From Meridianimarinicoccus roseus (lineage in GTDB: Bacteria; Pseudomonadota; Alphaproteobacteria; Rhodobacterales; Rhodobacteraceae), in assembly GCF_003172915.1 (NCBI RefSeq), contig NZ_QGKU01000026.1:62001-126000 (forward strand): a DNA stretch of 64,000 nt, in the 5' to 3' direction. The position numbers and the translations under genes are program-made. Below are positions 43,818 to 53,284 of this stretch, one piece after another. The notes below the pieces were generated by a model. That model had not been told where the DNA came from and did no database searches. It saw only the letters and a list, made by a program, of their open reading frames with translations. The first letter of the stretch is position 1; the number at the start of each line of letters is the position of its first letter.

Positions 43818-45106
43818 TGGCGCTGCCGCAACCCAAGACCGACACGCTGGCGGCGCGGCTTTCCGGGCTGGACTTGCCGGGCGACTCTGGCTGCCTGAAG
43901 GTGGCGCGCGAGGATGCGCTGGCGCGGCTCCAAGCGACAGGCCTTCCGGCGCGGCGCGACGAGTACTGGAAATACACGCGCCCCGAAACGCTGACAGCGC
44001 CCGAGGTCGTGCCTGCCGCGCTTCTGTCGGACCGCGACACGCCGGTCTTCGACGACATCGACCGGGTAAGGGTCGTCTTCGTGGACGGCGTGTTTGACGC
44101 CGAAGCGTCGGATGATCTGACGCTTGCGGGCGTGACCATCGAACGGCTGGCCGATGTCGACGCGCGCGACATTCACTGGGCCAAGGATCTCTACGGCGTG
44201 CTGGAAACGCGCGGGCAGACGCCCGTCTCGCGTCCGCTGGCTGCATTGAACACCGCCTTCGCGACCGACGGCCTGGTGATCCACGCGACTGGCAAGGCGG
44301 CGCGTCCCGTGGCCTTCGAATACCTGCACCGTAACGAAACGTCGGACGCGCACCTGCACCATGTCATAAAGGTGGACAGTGGCGCCGACGTCACTGTGCT
44401 GGAAGACGGCCCGGCAGCCGCGCGCTTCAACAAGGTGATGGAAGTCGATGTCGCCTCGGGCGGAACGTTCCACCATGTCCGCGCGCAGGGGCGCGACCAC
44501 GAACGGCGTGCGGCCACCCATATTTTCGCGCGGCTTGGCGAGGGGTCGGTGTTCAAGACTTTTACCCTGACTATGAACGGCGTTCTGACGCGCAACGACT
44601 GCGTCGTTGAACTGACCGGCGACAATGCCGTGGCGCATGTCGCGGGTGCCTGCGTCGGGGATGGTGATTTCCATCACGACGACACGGTTTTCATCACCCA
44701 CGATGCCGTGGCCTGTGAAAGCCGACAAGTGTTCAAGAAGGTGCTGCGCAACGGCGCCACTGGGGTTTTCCAGGGCAAGATCCTTGTGAAACAGGGCGCG
44801 CAGAAGACCGACGGTTACCAGATCAGCCAGTCGCTGCTGCTGGACGACGACAGCCAGTTTCTCGCCAAGCCGGAGCTTGAGATCTACGCCGACGACGTGG
44901 CCTGCTCGCACGGGTCCACGTCTGGCGCGATCGACGAGGAGGGGCTGTTCTATCTGCGCTCGCGCGGGGTGCCCGAATCCGAAGCGACCGACCTGATGAC
45001 GCTGGCCTTCCTCGCCGAGGCGATCGAGGAAATCGAGGATCAGGCGCTGGCCGACGACATCCTTGAACGGCTTCAGGCGTGGATGGCGCGGCGCCGGCGG
45101 GACTGA
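43817..45106 (+). CDS. sufD: Fe-S assembly protein SufD
   Basis: Partner scaffold of SufB, 429 residues. RRDEYWKYTRPE near the start, a central beta-helix region, and the C-terminal core LEIYADDVACSHGSTSGAIDEEGLFYLRSRGV with the conserved Cys-Ser-His are diagnostic. It follows sufC by a one-base overlap and its stop overlaps the next start. Confidence 0.96.
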
Positions 45107-45618
45107 TGCCGGTCACAACCGATATCGTGGCCAGCTATCGCGCGCCCGGGCGCGTGCTGCGGCGGCAACTGGCGGGCGGCGTGCGTGAGGACCGGGCCAT
45201 CGCCTTCGTCATGATCGCCTGTCTGCTGATCTTCGTGGCGCAACTGCCAAGGCTGGCGCGTGAGGCCGCGCTCGATCCGGCGGCGGGGCTGGCCGAACGG
45301 GCGACGGGCGATCTGTTCGTGTGGCTTTTCGTGATGCCGCTGGCCTTCTACGGGCTCGCTGCGCTCAGCCATCTTCTGGCAAAGCCTTTCCGCGCGCGTG
45401 GGTCGTGGTTCGATGCGCGCATGGCACTGTTCTGGGCACTGCTGGCAGCCGCGCCGCTGTGGTTGCTGCGCGGTTTGACCGCCGGGTTCGTCGGGCCGGG
45501 CACCACGCTTGACCTTGTCACGGCGTTTGCGCTTGGCATTTTCCTGTGGCTCTGGTCTTTCGGTCTGCGAGAGGCCGAATGGCCGCAACATCGCGAGACA
45601 CGACCGCAGGGGGCATGA
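45106..45618 (+). CDS. YIP1-like membrane protein A
   Basis: Membrane protein of 170 residues with four to five hydrophobic segments. The opening RAPGRVLRRQLAGGVREDRAIAFVMIACLLIFVAQLP and overall plan suggest a YIP1-domain protein. The start at ATG 45106 overlaps the sufD stop (TGATG). Such proteins recur in Rhodobacterales suf operons; function unknown. Confidence 0.75.
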   Translation: MPVTTDIVASYRAPGRVLRRQLAGGVREDRAIAFVMIACLLIFVAQLPRLAREAALDPAAGLAERATGDLFVWLFVMPLAFYGLAALSHLLAKPFRARGSWFDARMALFWALLAAAPLWLLRGLTAGFVGPGTTLDLVTAFALGIFLWLWSFGLREAEWPQHRETRPQGA

Positions 45619-46241
45619 CGCACCGCATGACCGATGACGCACCGCTGGAGTTCACGCCGCGCGCCCTTGTCGCCGCGGCCGTTCAGACAATTCGAAACCC
45701 GCGCGAGGGCGCAGTGCGCGTGATCCGCACCGGCTTGCCGGTACCGGTCCTCTGGACGATGCTGGCCGCCGTGGTGTCGGCATCCGTCGTGATGGGGCAG
45801 GGCACTCTGATCGTCACCACGCAGGGCGGCGCGCTGGCCAACCCGTATCTCGCGAACCCGCTTGTGATGTGCGCCATCCAGCTTGGTCTGCTGGTGGTGA
45901 TGGTCTATGCGATCCACACCATCGGTGGATGGATGGGCGGGCAGGGCGCATTCGAGGACAGCCTCGCGCTGGTCGTCTGGCTGCAATTCGTGATGGCATG
46001 CCTTCAGGTGGTGCAGACCGCCGCCCTGTTCGTGCTGCCGCCCGTGGCGGACGTTATCGGGCTTGTCGGCTTGGTGCTTTTCCTTTGGCTCCTGACCCAT
46101 TTCATCGCCGCCGCGCACGGCTTCCGGTCGCTCGGGATGGTCTTCGTGATGATCCTCGTGTCGGCCTTCGGCATCACTTTCGTGATGAGCCTCGTGCTGG
46201 CCCTTTTCGGCATCGCCTCCCCCGGAGATTTCAATGTTTGA
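45615..46241 (+). CDS. YIP1-family membrane protein B
   Basis: Membrane protein of 208 residues, about five hydrophobic segments, with the YIP1-type opening PRALVAAAVQTIRNPREGAVRVIR. The start ATG 45615 overlaps the previous stop; ATG 45627 is an alternative. Its stop overlaps sufS by eight bases. With the preceding gene it may form a membrane pair, but no role in cluster assembly is shown. Confidence 0.75.
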   Translation: MTHRMTDDAPLEFTPRALVAAAVQTIRNPREGAVRVIRTGLPVPVLWTMLAAVVSASVVMGQGTLIVTTQGGALANPYLANPLVMCAIQLGLLVVMVYAIHTIGGWMGGQGAFEDSLALVVWLQFVMACLQVVQTAALFVLPPVADVIGLVGLVLFLWLLTHFIAAAHGFRSLGMVFVMILVSAFGITFVMSLVLALFGIASPGDFNV

Positions 46242-47454
46242 CGTGCAGGCTGTCCGCCGCGATTTTCCCATCCTCGCGCGCGAGGTGAACGGTAAACCGT
46301 TGGTCTACCTCGACAACGGCGCTTCGGCGCAGAAACCGCAGGTCGTGATCGACACGGTGACGCGCGCCTATGCGGAGGAATATTCCAACGTCCATCGCGG
46401 ACTGCATTTCCTGTCGAACCTTTCCACCGAACGCTACGAGGCCGTGCGTGGCACTATCGCGCGCTTCCTGAACGCGGGCGACGAGAAAAGCATCGTGATG
46501 AACTCGGGCACGACCGAGGGGATCAACATGGTGGCCTATGGCTGGGCCATGCCCCGTATGGAAGCGGGCGACGAGATCGTGCTGTCGATCATGGAACACC
46601 ACGCCAATATCGTGCCCTGGCATTTCCTGCGCGAACGCATGGGCGTGGTGCTGAAATGGGTGGACGTGGATGCCAACGGCGATCTCGACCCGCAGAAGGT
46701 GATCGACGCCATCGGCGCGCGCACGAAACTGGTGGCCTGCACGCATCTGTCCAACGTGCTTGGCACGGTCGTGGACATCAAGACCATCGTTGAGGGCGCC
46801 CATGCCAAGGGCGTGCCGGTTCTGGTCGATGGCAGTCAGGCCGCCGTCCACATGCCGGTGGACCTGCAGGCGCTGGGCTGCGATTTCTACGCGATCACCG
46901 GCCACAAGCTCTATGGTCCGTCCGGTTCCGGCGCAATCTATTTGCGGCCCGAACGGATGGCCGAGATGCGCCCATTCATGGGGGGCGGCGACATGATCCG
47001 CGAGGTCGGGCGCGATGTCGTGACATACAACGACCCGCCGATGAAGTTCGAGGCCGGCACGCCGGGGATCGTGCAGATGATCGGCCTTGGCGCCGCTCTC
47101 GAATACATGATGGCGCTGGGGATGGACAACATCGCCGCCCACGAGGCCAGCCTGCGCGACTATGCCCGCACGCGGCTCGACGGTTTGAACTGGCTGAACG
47201 TGCAGGGCCAGTCCGCGGACAAGGCCGCGATCTTCTCGTTCACCCTGGAGGGCGCGGCCCATGCGCATGACATTTCCACCGTGCTCGACAAGAAGGGCGT
47301 CGCGGTGCGAGCGGGGCACCATTGCGCCCAGCCGCTGATGGAGCATATGGGCGTGGCCGCGACCTGCCGCGCCTCCTTCGGGCTTTACAACACAACGGCG
47401 GAGGTCGACACACTGGTCGATGCGCTGGAGCTCTGTCACGAGTTCTTCGCCTGA
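46234..47454 (+). CDS. sufS: Cysteine desulfurase SufS
   Basis: Group II cysteine desulfurase of 406 residues. YLDNGASAQKPQVVIDTV, EHHANIVPWHFLRE, the PLP Lys in FYAITGHKLYGPSGSG and catalytic Cys in RAGHHCAQPLMEHMG match SufS. It overlaps the upstream membrane gene, with GGAG before ATG 46234. It is the second desulfurase of the operon. No sufE, sufA or sufT follows; a tRNA gene comes next. Confidence 0.96.
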   Translation: MFDVQAVRRDFPILAREVNGKPLVYLDNGASAQKPQVVIDTVTRAYAEEYSNVHRGLHFLSNLSTERYEAVRGTIARFLNAGDEKSIVMNSGTTEGINMVAYGWAMPRMEAGDEIVLSIMEHHANIVPWHFLRERMGVVLKWVDVDANGDLDPQKVIDAIGARTKLVACTHLSNVLGTVVDIKTIVEGAHAKGVPVLVDGSQAAVHMPVDLQALGCDFYAITGHKLYGPSGSGAIYLRPERMAEMRPFMGGGDMIREVGRDVVTYNDPPMKFEAGTPGIVQMIGLGAALEYMMALGMDNIAAHEASLRDYARTRLDGLNWLNVQGQSADKAAIFSFTLEGAAHAHDISTVLDKKGVAVRAGHHCAQPLMEHMGVAATCRASFGLYNTTAEVDTLVDALELCHEFFA

Positions 47455-47562
47455 TCCGGGCGGCGAATTGGGGCCGGGGCGCCAATTCGCCATTGCGGGG
47501 CGCGGTCCGCTTGACTATACCGCACCGCATGGAAAGGCGTGACTTGCACGCCGCATCCATAC

Positions 47563-47639
47563 GGTCGCATAGCTCAGCTGGATAGAGTGTCGCCCTCCGA
47601 AGGCGAAGGTCGAAGGTTCGAATCCTTCTGCGACCGCCA
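47563..47639 (+). tRNA. tRNA-Arg (anticodon CCG)
   Basis: A 77-base cloverleaf with encoded CCA. Acceptor GGTCGCA pairs with TGCGACC, anticodon stem TCGCC/GGCGA carries the loop CTCCGAA with anticodon CCG (reads CGG), and the T loop GGTTCGAATCC is canonical. Confidence 0.96.
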
Positions 47640-47683
47640 TTTTCCGAAGACCGGACCGAAGATCCCGCATCGGGCCGCGCGGA

Positions 47684-48523
47684 TCAACCCGCCCTTACCG
47701 CATCCGTGCGGCACAGTATCTCGCCGCCGCGCAGATCGTACGGGACGGCGCGCCCCGTGGCGCGATAGGCGGCAAGGCCAATCCATTCCTTCACGCCGCG
47801 ATTGAGATCTTCAAGGTTGACGGCAAGGTTCCAGCCCCAGTTTCCGTCGAAGCCCGCGGTGCGGTGATCCACGGGCCAGCCGATCAGGTCGGCCCATCCC
47901 GCTGCGCAGAATACGCCCGCCGATCGTGGCATGTGGAAGGCCGAAGTCACCAGAAGCACAGGACCATCGGGCAGGTCCCGCACCAGATCGCGGGTCATCA
48001 CCGCGTTCTGCCAGGTGGTCCGCGACTTGTCTTCGAGGATCAGGCGGTCCGGGTCGATCCCGGCTTCGGTGAAGATACGCCGCGCAACTTCCGCTCCCGA
48101 TATCTCGCCCGCGACGAACCAGCCGGTGCCGCCCGTGAACACCAGTGCCGCCTGCGGATATCGCAGGGCAAGGGCGATCGCTGCGAGGAACCGTTCGGCC
48201 CCCTCGCCGGTGGCGGGCAGCCCGTGCCGCGCGGTCTGTGCCGCCTGTTCGGCACCGCCCAGCACCAGGATCGCTGCGGGCGGGTCGGGAAGGTCTGGGG
48301 CGGGGGGGAAGCGCTCCTCAAGCGGGCGCAGAACCACGTCGCCCAGCGGCCAGATCGCCAGCGCGCAGAGCGCCGCGACCAGCAGGCCCAGCAGACCTAG
48401 CCCGACCCGGCGCCAGCCCCGCCAGACCGCCGCCATCGCGGCCAGCAGCCCCAGCACGATCCACGTCTCGGGTTTGACGATCGTCCAGACCGTCTTGGAG
48501 AGGATCAGGAACAGGTCGGCCAC
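47684..48523 (-). CDS. YdcF/ElyC-family membrane protein (DUF218)
   Basis: Encodes 279 residues. Two N-terminal membrane segments (about 18-34 and 38-60) precede a DUF218 domain: AAILVLGGAEQAAQTARHG, LVFTGGTGW, EDKSRTTWQNAV and LLVTSAFHMPRS. Relatives such as ElyC/SanA act in envelope biogenesis, in peptidoglycan or enterobacterial common antigen carrier metabolism. Location after hemE on the minus strand is probably fortuitous. Confidence 0.9.
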   Translation of the reverse strand: MADLFLILSKTVWTIVKPETWIVLGLLAAMAAVWRGWRRVGLGLLGLLVAALCALAIWPLGDVVLRPLEERFPPAPDLPDPPAAILVLGGAEQAAQTARHGLPATGEGAERFLAAIALALRYPQAALVFTGGTGWFVAGEISGAEVARRIFTEAGIDPDRLILEDKSRTTWQNAVMTRDLVRDLPDGPVLLVTSAFHMPRSAGVFCAAGWADLIGWPVDHRTAGFDGNWGWNLAVNLEDLNRGVKEWIGLAAYRATGRAVPYDLRGGEILCRTDAVRAG

Positions 48524-48551
48524 GGCGCGTGCTCCGGCTGTCTGGGTGGGG

Positions 48552-49595
48552 TCAGGCTTCGCGCAGCGTGTTGACCATCAGCGCGACGTTCTCGGGGTCC
48601 GCGTCGGGCGTGATCCCATGCCCGAGATTGAAGATGTGCGGGCCGCCGCTGAACGCCGTGCGGATGCGGCGTACTTCGTCGACCAGCGCGTCGCCCCCGG
48701 TGACCATATGGCCCGGCGCCATGTTGCCCTGCACGCAGCCGTCCTTCTGGACATGTTCGGCCGCCCATTCCGGCGCGACCGAATTGTCCAGCGCGACGCA
48801 ATCCGCGCCGGTCGCCTTTGCGAAGCCGATGTAGTTTTCGCCCGCCTCGCGGGGGAAGGCGATGACCGGGATGCCCGGATGCCGTTCCTTCAGTGCCGCG
48901 ATGATCTGGCGCGCGGGTTCCAGCGCGTAGTCGCGGAAATCGTCGCCCTTGAGCGATCCGGCCCAGCTGTCGAAGATTTTCACCACCTCCGCGCCCGCGT
49001 CGATCTGCGCGGACAGATATTCGATCGTGGCATTCGTCAGCCGCCCGATCAGCGCGTTGAACAGCGGCCGGTTTTCCGCCTTCAGCGCGTGCGCGGGCCC
49101 CTGGTCCGGCGTGCCTTGCCCGGCTATCATGTAGGTGGCCACGGTCCAGGGCGCGCCTGCGAAGCCGATCAGCGTAGTCCGCTCGGGCAACTCGCGGCGC
49201 AGGATGCGCAGCGTTTCGTAGACCGGGGCGAGGTGGTCGTGCACGTCGGCCGCATGCTTGAGCTTGCCGAAATCGCTGTCGCTGGTGACCGTGGACAGGC
49301 GCGGCCCCTCGCCGGTGACGAACCAAAGGTCCGCTCCAAGCGCGTCAGGGATCAGCAGGATGTCGGCGAACAGGATCGCCGCATCGAAATCGTAGCGCCG
49401 GATCGGCTGGAGCGTGACCTCGGCCGCAAGCTCGGAATTGTAGCACAGCGACAGGAAATCCCCGGCCTGCGCCCGCGTCGCGCGGTATTCGGGCAGGTAG
49501 CGTCCGGCCTGCCGCATCATCCAGATCGGCGGCACGTCGAGTGTTTCGCCGGCCAATGCCCGCAGCAGGGTCTTCTGGGTCTTGGGGTCCGCCAT
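48552..49595 (-). CDS. hemE: Uroporphyrinogen decarboxylase
   Basis: Cytoplasmic heme/bacteriochlorophyll pathway enzyme, uroporphyrinogen III to coproporphyrinogen III. The 347-residue length fits. [17 protein letters not shown] with the two substrate-binding Arg, [16 protein letters not shown] with the catalytic Asp, and [14 protein letters not shown] are diagnostic. Start ATG 49595 has GCGAGGAG upstream. Divergent from hemC across about 110 bases that contain a PpsR-type palindrome. Confidence 0.97.
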   Translation of the reverse strand: MADPKTQKTLLRALAGETLDVPPIWMMRQAGRYLPEYRATRAQAGDFLSLCYNSELAAEVTLQPIRRYDFDAAILFADILLIPDALGADLWFVTGEGPRLSTVTSDSDFGKLKHAADVHDHLAPVYETLRILRRELPERTTLIGFAGAPWTVATYMIAGQGTPDQGPAHALKAENRPLFNALIGRLTNATIEYLSAQIDAGAEVVKIFDSWAGSLKGDDFRDYALEPARQIIAALKERHPGIPVIAFPREAGENYIGFAKATGADCVALDNSVAPEWAAEHVQKDGCVQGNMAPGHMVTGGDALVDEVRRIRTAFSGGPHIFNLGHGITPDADPENVALMVNTLREA

Positions 49596-49670
49596 GATGC
49601 TCCTCGCGCTGTTTTCCACAGGGTCGTCCCGCAACGGGCGCGCAATGTCAACGCGGCGCACGGTTTCATG

Positions 49671-49690
49671 TTGTCAATCAAAAATGACAA
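49671..49690. promoter_or_regulatory. PpsR/CrtJ-type palindrome between hemE and hemC
   Basis: TTGTCA (49671-49676) and TGACAA (49685-49690) flank eight bases, containing TGT-N12-ACA, the known PpsR/CrtJ consensus. It overlaps a TTGTCA -35-like element for hemC with a 17-base spacer to TACGCA. Confidence 0.7.
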
Positions 49691-49705
49691 GGCTACGCAA
49701 TTGCC

Positions 49706-50656
49706 ATGAAACTCGCTTTGCCCACACCCGCCCAACCGCTTCGTATTGGCACGCGCGGATCGCCGCTCGCGCTGGCCCAGGCGCACGAGACCCGCGACCG
49801 CCTGGCCGCCGCCTTCGATCTGCCCGCCGAGGCGTTCGTGATCGAGGTGATCAAGACCACGGGGGACCGGGTGCTCGACCGGCCTCTTAAGGAAATCGGC
49901 GGCAAGGGCCTGTTCACCCGCGAGATCGAAGACGCGATGCTGGAAGGGCGCATCGACATCGCGGTGCACTCCATGAAGGATATGCCGACCTTGCAGCCGA
50001 CCGGGCTGGTGCTGGACTGCTACCTTCCGCGCGAGGATGTGCGCGACGCGTTCGTGTCGCATGACGTGGCTGGGCTTGCGGACCTGCCGCAGGGCGCGGT
50101 GGTCGGCTCGTCCAGCCTGCGGCGGCGCGCCCAACTGGCGCATCGCCGCCCCGATCTGACGCTGGTGGAATTTCGCGGCAACGTGCAGACGCGGATGCAG
50201 AAGCTGGCTGACGGAGTTGCGGTGGCGACGTTCCTTGCGATGGCCGGTCTGCGGCGGCTGGGCATGACCGACGTCGCGCGCGGCGCGATCGCACCGGAAG
50301 ACATGCTGCCCGCCGTCGCGCAGGGCGCTATCGGGATCGAGCGGCGGGCGGAGGACACGCGCGCCGGTGCCATGCTGGAGGCGATCCACGACGGGCCGAC
50401 CGGTCAGCGCCTCGCGGCGGAGCGGGCTTATCTTGCTCGGCTTGATGGGTCGTGCGAGACGCCGATTGCCGGGCTGGCCGAGCTTGACGGAGGGACGCTG
50501 CGCCTGCGCGGCGAGATCCTGCGTACCGACGGGTCGGATGCGCTGTCCGACAGCGTGAGCGGCCCGGTCGAGGATGGACCCGAGATGGGCCGCGCGCTTG
50601 CGGCGACGCTGCTGGACCGCGCGCCGGAAGGCTTCTTCGACTGGCGCACCGCCTGA
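49706..50656 (+). CDS. hemC: Hydroxymethylbilane synthase (porphobilinogen deaminase)
   Basis: Condenses four porphobilinogen to hydroxymethylbilane. The 316-residue protein shows IGTRGSPLALAQAHETRD, EIGGKGLFTREIEDAML, IAVHSMKDMPT, SSLRRRAQL and the dipyrromethane-cofactor Cys in RLDGSCETPIAGLA. ATG 49706 is the only plausible start but lacks a strong ribosome site. Divergent from hemE. Confidence 0.97.
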   Translation: MKLALPTPAQPLRIGTRGSPLALAQAHETRDRLAAAFDLPAEAFVIEVIKTTGDRVLDRPLKEIGGKGLFTREIEDAMLEGRIDIAVHSMKDMPTLQPTGLVLDCYLPREDVRDAFVSHDVAGLADLPQGAVVGSSSLRRRAQLAHRRPDLTLVEFRGNVQTRMQKLADGVAVATFLAMAGLRRLGMTDVARGAIAPEDMLPAVAQGAIGIERRAEDTRAGAMLEAIHDGPTGQRLAAERAYLARLDGSCETPIAGLAELDGGTLRLRGEILRTDGSDALSDSVSGPVEDGPEMGRALAATLLDRAPEGFFDWRTA

Positions 50657-50771
50657 TACGGTCTTGCGCCGACGCCGGGCGCGCGGCCACGTGGCGATGC
50701 GTCATCGCAAAAACGTCACCTGGCCGGGTTAGACCTGAAGCCCGGACAACCGACTGGCAGGGACACGGCAG

Positions 50772-51695
50772 ATGGAACAGGATCAAGGCGACGACGCGCA
50801 CGCGCGCGATTGGCTGGAAGCGGAACTGGCCGACACGCTGGACGAGGACTACGAGTTGGAGATGTCCGAGCCGGCGCTGTCGCTCGAGATCCGCAAGATC
50901 TATCGCAAGGCGCACCCGCCAAGCCTTGAACGGCGCGACTATTTCCGCAAGCTTCTGGAGCTTCAGTCAGAACTGATCAAGCTGCAGGACTGGCTGCAAT
51001 ACAGCGGCGAGAAGGTCGTGGTGATCTTCGAGGGGCGTGACAGTGCAGGCAAGGGAGGGGTGATCAAGCGGATCACCCAGCGGCTGAACCCGCGCGTGGC
51101 CCGCGTGGTCGCACTGCCCGCACCGAGCGAGCGGGAAAAGTCGCAATGGTACTTCCAGCGCTACGTGCCGCATCTGCCCGCGGCGGGGGAAATGGTGTTG
51201 TTCGACCGGTCCTGGTACAACCGTTCCGGGGTGGAGCGGGTGATGGGCTTTGCCACAGAGGACGAGGTGGAGCAATTCTTCCACGACGTGCCCGAGTTCG
51301 AGCGGATGCTGGTGCGGTCGGGCATACGCGTCATAAAGTACTGGTTTTCGATCACCGACGAAGAACAGCAGCTGCGTTTCCTGATGCGGATTCACGATCC
51401 CCTCAAGCAGTGGAAACTGTCACCGATGGACCTGCAGAGCCGCGTGCGCTGGGAGCAGTACACCAAGGCCAAGGAAGAGACCTTCGCGCGCACCAATATT
51501 CCCGAAGCGCCGTGGTACATCGTGGAAGGCAACGACAAGAAGCGCGCCCGGCTGAATTGCATCGATCACCTGCTGACGCAGATCCCCTACGAGCCGGTTC
51601 CGCACGAAGAGGTGCATCTGCCGGAGCGCGTCTATAACAAGGAATACGAACGCGCTGTTCTGCCGCCCGAACTCTACGTGCCGCAGAAATACTGA
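50772..51695 (+). CDS. ppk2: Polyphosphate kinase 2
   Basis: PPK2-family enzyme of 307 residues transferring phosphate between polyphosphate and nucleotides (ADP or GDP). Walker A GRDSAGKGG at about residues 88-96, lid-region basic residues in RYVPHLPAAGEMVLF, and Walker B FDRSWYNRSGVE followed by VMGF match the family. The 80-residue N-terminus before the P-loop is helical. AGGGA precedes ATG 50772. Confidence 0.93.
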   Translation: MEQDQGDDAHARDWLEAELADTLDEDYELEMSEPALSLEIRKIYRKAHPPSLERRDYFRKLLELQSELIKLQDWLQYSGEKVVVIFEGRDSAGKGGVIKRITQRLNPRVARVVALPAPSEREKSQWYFQRYVPHLPAAGEMVLFDRSWYNRSGVERVMGFATEDEVEQFFHDVPEFERMLVRSGIRVIKYWFSITDEEQQLRFLMRIHDPLKQWKLSPMDLQSRVRWEQYTKAKEETFARTNIPEAPWYIVEGNDKKRARLNCIDHLLTQIPYEPVPHEEVHLPERVYNKEYERAVLPPELYVPQKY

Positions 51696-51736
51696 TCCGG
51701 TCCGGTCCGACGGACACGCCTGCGGCGTGACGCCAT

Positions 51737-51774
51737 GTCCCCACCCCCGCCTGCGCGGGGGCGGGTCCCGCCGC
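51737..51774. repeat. GC-rich hairpin repeat, copy 2
   Basis: Near-identical to 18055-18094. Here the stem CCCCCGC-CTGC-GCGGGGG is perfect. It lies in the gap between the convergent ppk2 and urtE and may terminate or protect their RNAs. Confidence 0.6.
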
Positions 51775-51788
51775 CTGGCCCGGCCCGG

Positions 51789-52484
51789 TCACACCGTGAG
51801 CAGACCGCGCACTTCGTCATCGACCATTTCGGCGCGCGTGCCCGATTTGACGATCTGGCCGCGGTCCATCACGTGGAAGCTGTCGCACAGATCGCGGGCG
51901 AAATCGTAGTACTGTTCCACCAGAACGATGGCCATTTCGCCCTTGTCCCGCAGGTAGGTGATCGCCCGGCCAATATCCTGGATGATCGAGGGCTGGATCC
52001 CTTCGGTCGGCTCGTCCAGCACCAGCAGGCGCGGGCGCATCACCATCGCACGGCCGATCGCCAGTTGTTGCTGTTGCCCGCCCGACAGATCGCCGCCACG
52101 CCGTCCCAGCATGTCGCGCAGCACCGGGAACAACTCGAACACCTCGTCGGGCACGCTACGCTGCGCGCGGGGCAGAACGGCAAAGCCGGTTTCCAGGTTC
52201 TCGCGCACGGTCAGCAGCGGGAAAATCTCGCGCCCCTGCGGCACCGAAGCGATGCCTCCGCGCGCCCGCCCGTCGGAGCGGATGCGCGCGAGGTCCCGTC
52301 CTTCCCATTCGATCCTTCCGCCCGAGACCGGGTTGCGCCCGACAATCGCGCGCAGCAGCGTCGTCTTGCCGACGCCGTTGCGACCCAGCACGGTCGTCAC
52401 CTTGCCGATCTCGGCCTCCAGCGACACCCCGCGCAGCGCTTGCGCGGCCCCGTAATGCACATCGACCTGATCAACCCTGAGCAT
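51789..52484 (-). CDS. urtE: Urea ABC transporter ATPase UrtE
   Basis: Second ATPase of the urea importer, 231 residues. Walker A GRNGVGKTT, IASVPQGREIFPLLTVRENL (UrtE/LivF-type), signature LSGGQQQQLA, Walker B LLVLDEPTEGIQPS, and the EQYYDFA H-loop variant typical of UrtE. Last gene of urtABCDE. A 62-base gap separates it from urtD. Confidence 0.95.
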   Translation of the reverse strand: MLRVDQVDVHYGAAQALRGVSLEAEIGKVTTVLGRNGVGKTTLLRAIVGRNPVSGGRIEWEGRDLARIRSDGRARGGIASVPQGREIFPLLTVRENLETGFAVLPRAQRSVPDEVFELFPVLRDMLGRRGGDLSGGQQQQLAIGRAMVMRPRLLVLDEPTEGIQPSIIQDIGRAITYLRDKGEMAIVLVEQYYDFARDLCDSFHVMDRGQIVKSGTRAEMVDDEVRGLLTV

Positions 52485-52546
52485 GCTTGCCCCTTTCGTT
52501 CCTCAACGAATGTCCGTGGTGCGCGGCGCGCGCGGCGCAAGTCCGT

Positions 52547-53284
52547 TCAGCGGCCAAGATACACCTCGATCACCTCGTCATTGGCCGACACGTGGTCGAG
52601 CGAGCCTTCGGCCAGCACATGCCCCTGATGCAGGACAGTGACCCGGCAGTTCAGGGCGCGCACGAAATCCATGTCATGTTCGACCACGACGACCGTGTGC
52701 TTGCCCGCGATGCCGCGCAGCAGTTCGGCCGTGCGCATTGTTTCGGCGTCGGTCATGCCGGCCGCGGGTTCATCGACAAGCAGCAGTTCCGGATCCTGCG
52801 CGAGCAGCATACCGATTTCCAGCCACTGTTTCTGGCCGTGGCTGAGATCGCCCGCCATGTCGGTGCGATGGTCGGTCAGCTTCACGAGTTCCAGCAGATC
52901 GGTGATCCGGGCCGTGTCTTCGGTACTGCGGCGATGAAAGAGCGTGGCCCAGACCGAACGGTCGTCCTTGAGCGCGAGCGCGATATTGTCCTCGACCGTC
53001 TGGGTTTCGAACACGGTGGGTTTCTGGAACTTGCGTCCGATCCCGAGGCGCGCCGAGCCCGCCTCGTCGATGCGGGTCAGATCGACGGTCTGGTTCCAAA
53101 GTACCTCGCCACTGTCGGGCCGGGTCTTGCCGGTGATGATGTCCATCATCGTGGTCTTGCCCGCCCCATTCGGGCCGATCACGGCGCGCAGTTCCCCTTT
53201 TTCGACCGTGAGCGACAGGTTGTTGATCGCCTTGAACCCGTCGAAGCTGCGGGTCACTCCGTCAAGCGCAAGCTGGATGCTCAT
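52547..53284 (-). CDS. urtD: Urea ABC transporter ATPase UrtD
   Basis: First ATPase of the importer, 245 residues. Walker A GPNGAGKTT, IGRKFQKPTVFETQTVEDN, signature LSHGQKQWLEIG (the UrtD form), Walker B LLLVDEPAAGMT and H-loop VVEHDMDFVRA. ATG 53284 overlaps the urtC stop; the frame is open upstream but only as a shadow of urtC. Confidence 0.95.
   Translation of the reverse strand: MSIQLALDGVTRSFDGFKAINNLSLTVEKGELRAVIGPNGAGKTTMMDIITGKTRPDSGEVLWNQTVDLTRIDEAGSARLGIGRKFQKPTVFETQTVEDNIALALKDDRSVWATLFHRRSTEDTARITDLLELVKLTDHRTDMAGDLSHGQKQWLEIGMLLAQDPELLLVDEPAAGMTDAETMRTAELLRGIAGKHTVVVVEHDMDFVRALNCRVTVLHQGHVLAEGSLDHVSANDEVIEVYLGR

Noticed and set aside
47539-47805. Frame of 88 codons across tRNA-Arg
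   Set aside because: The protein is simply the translated tRNA sequence.
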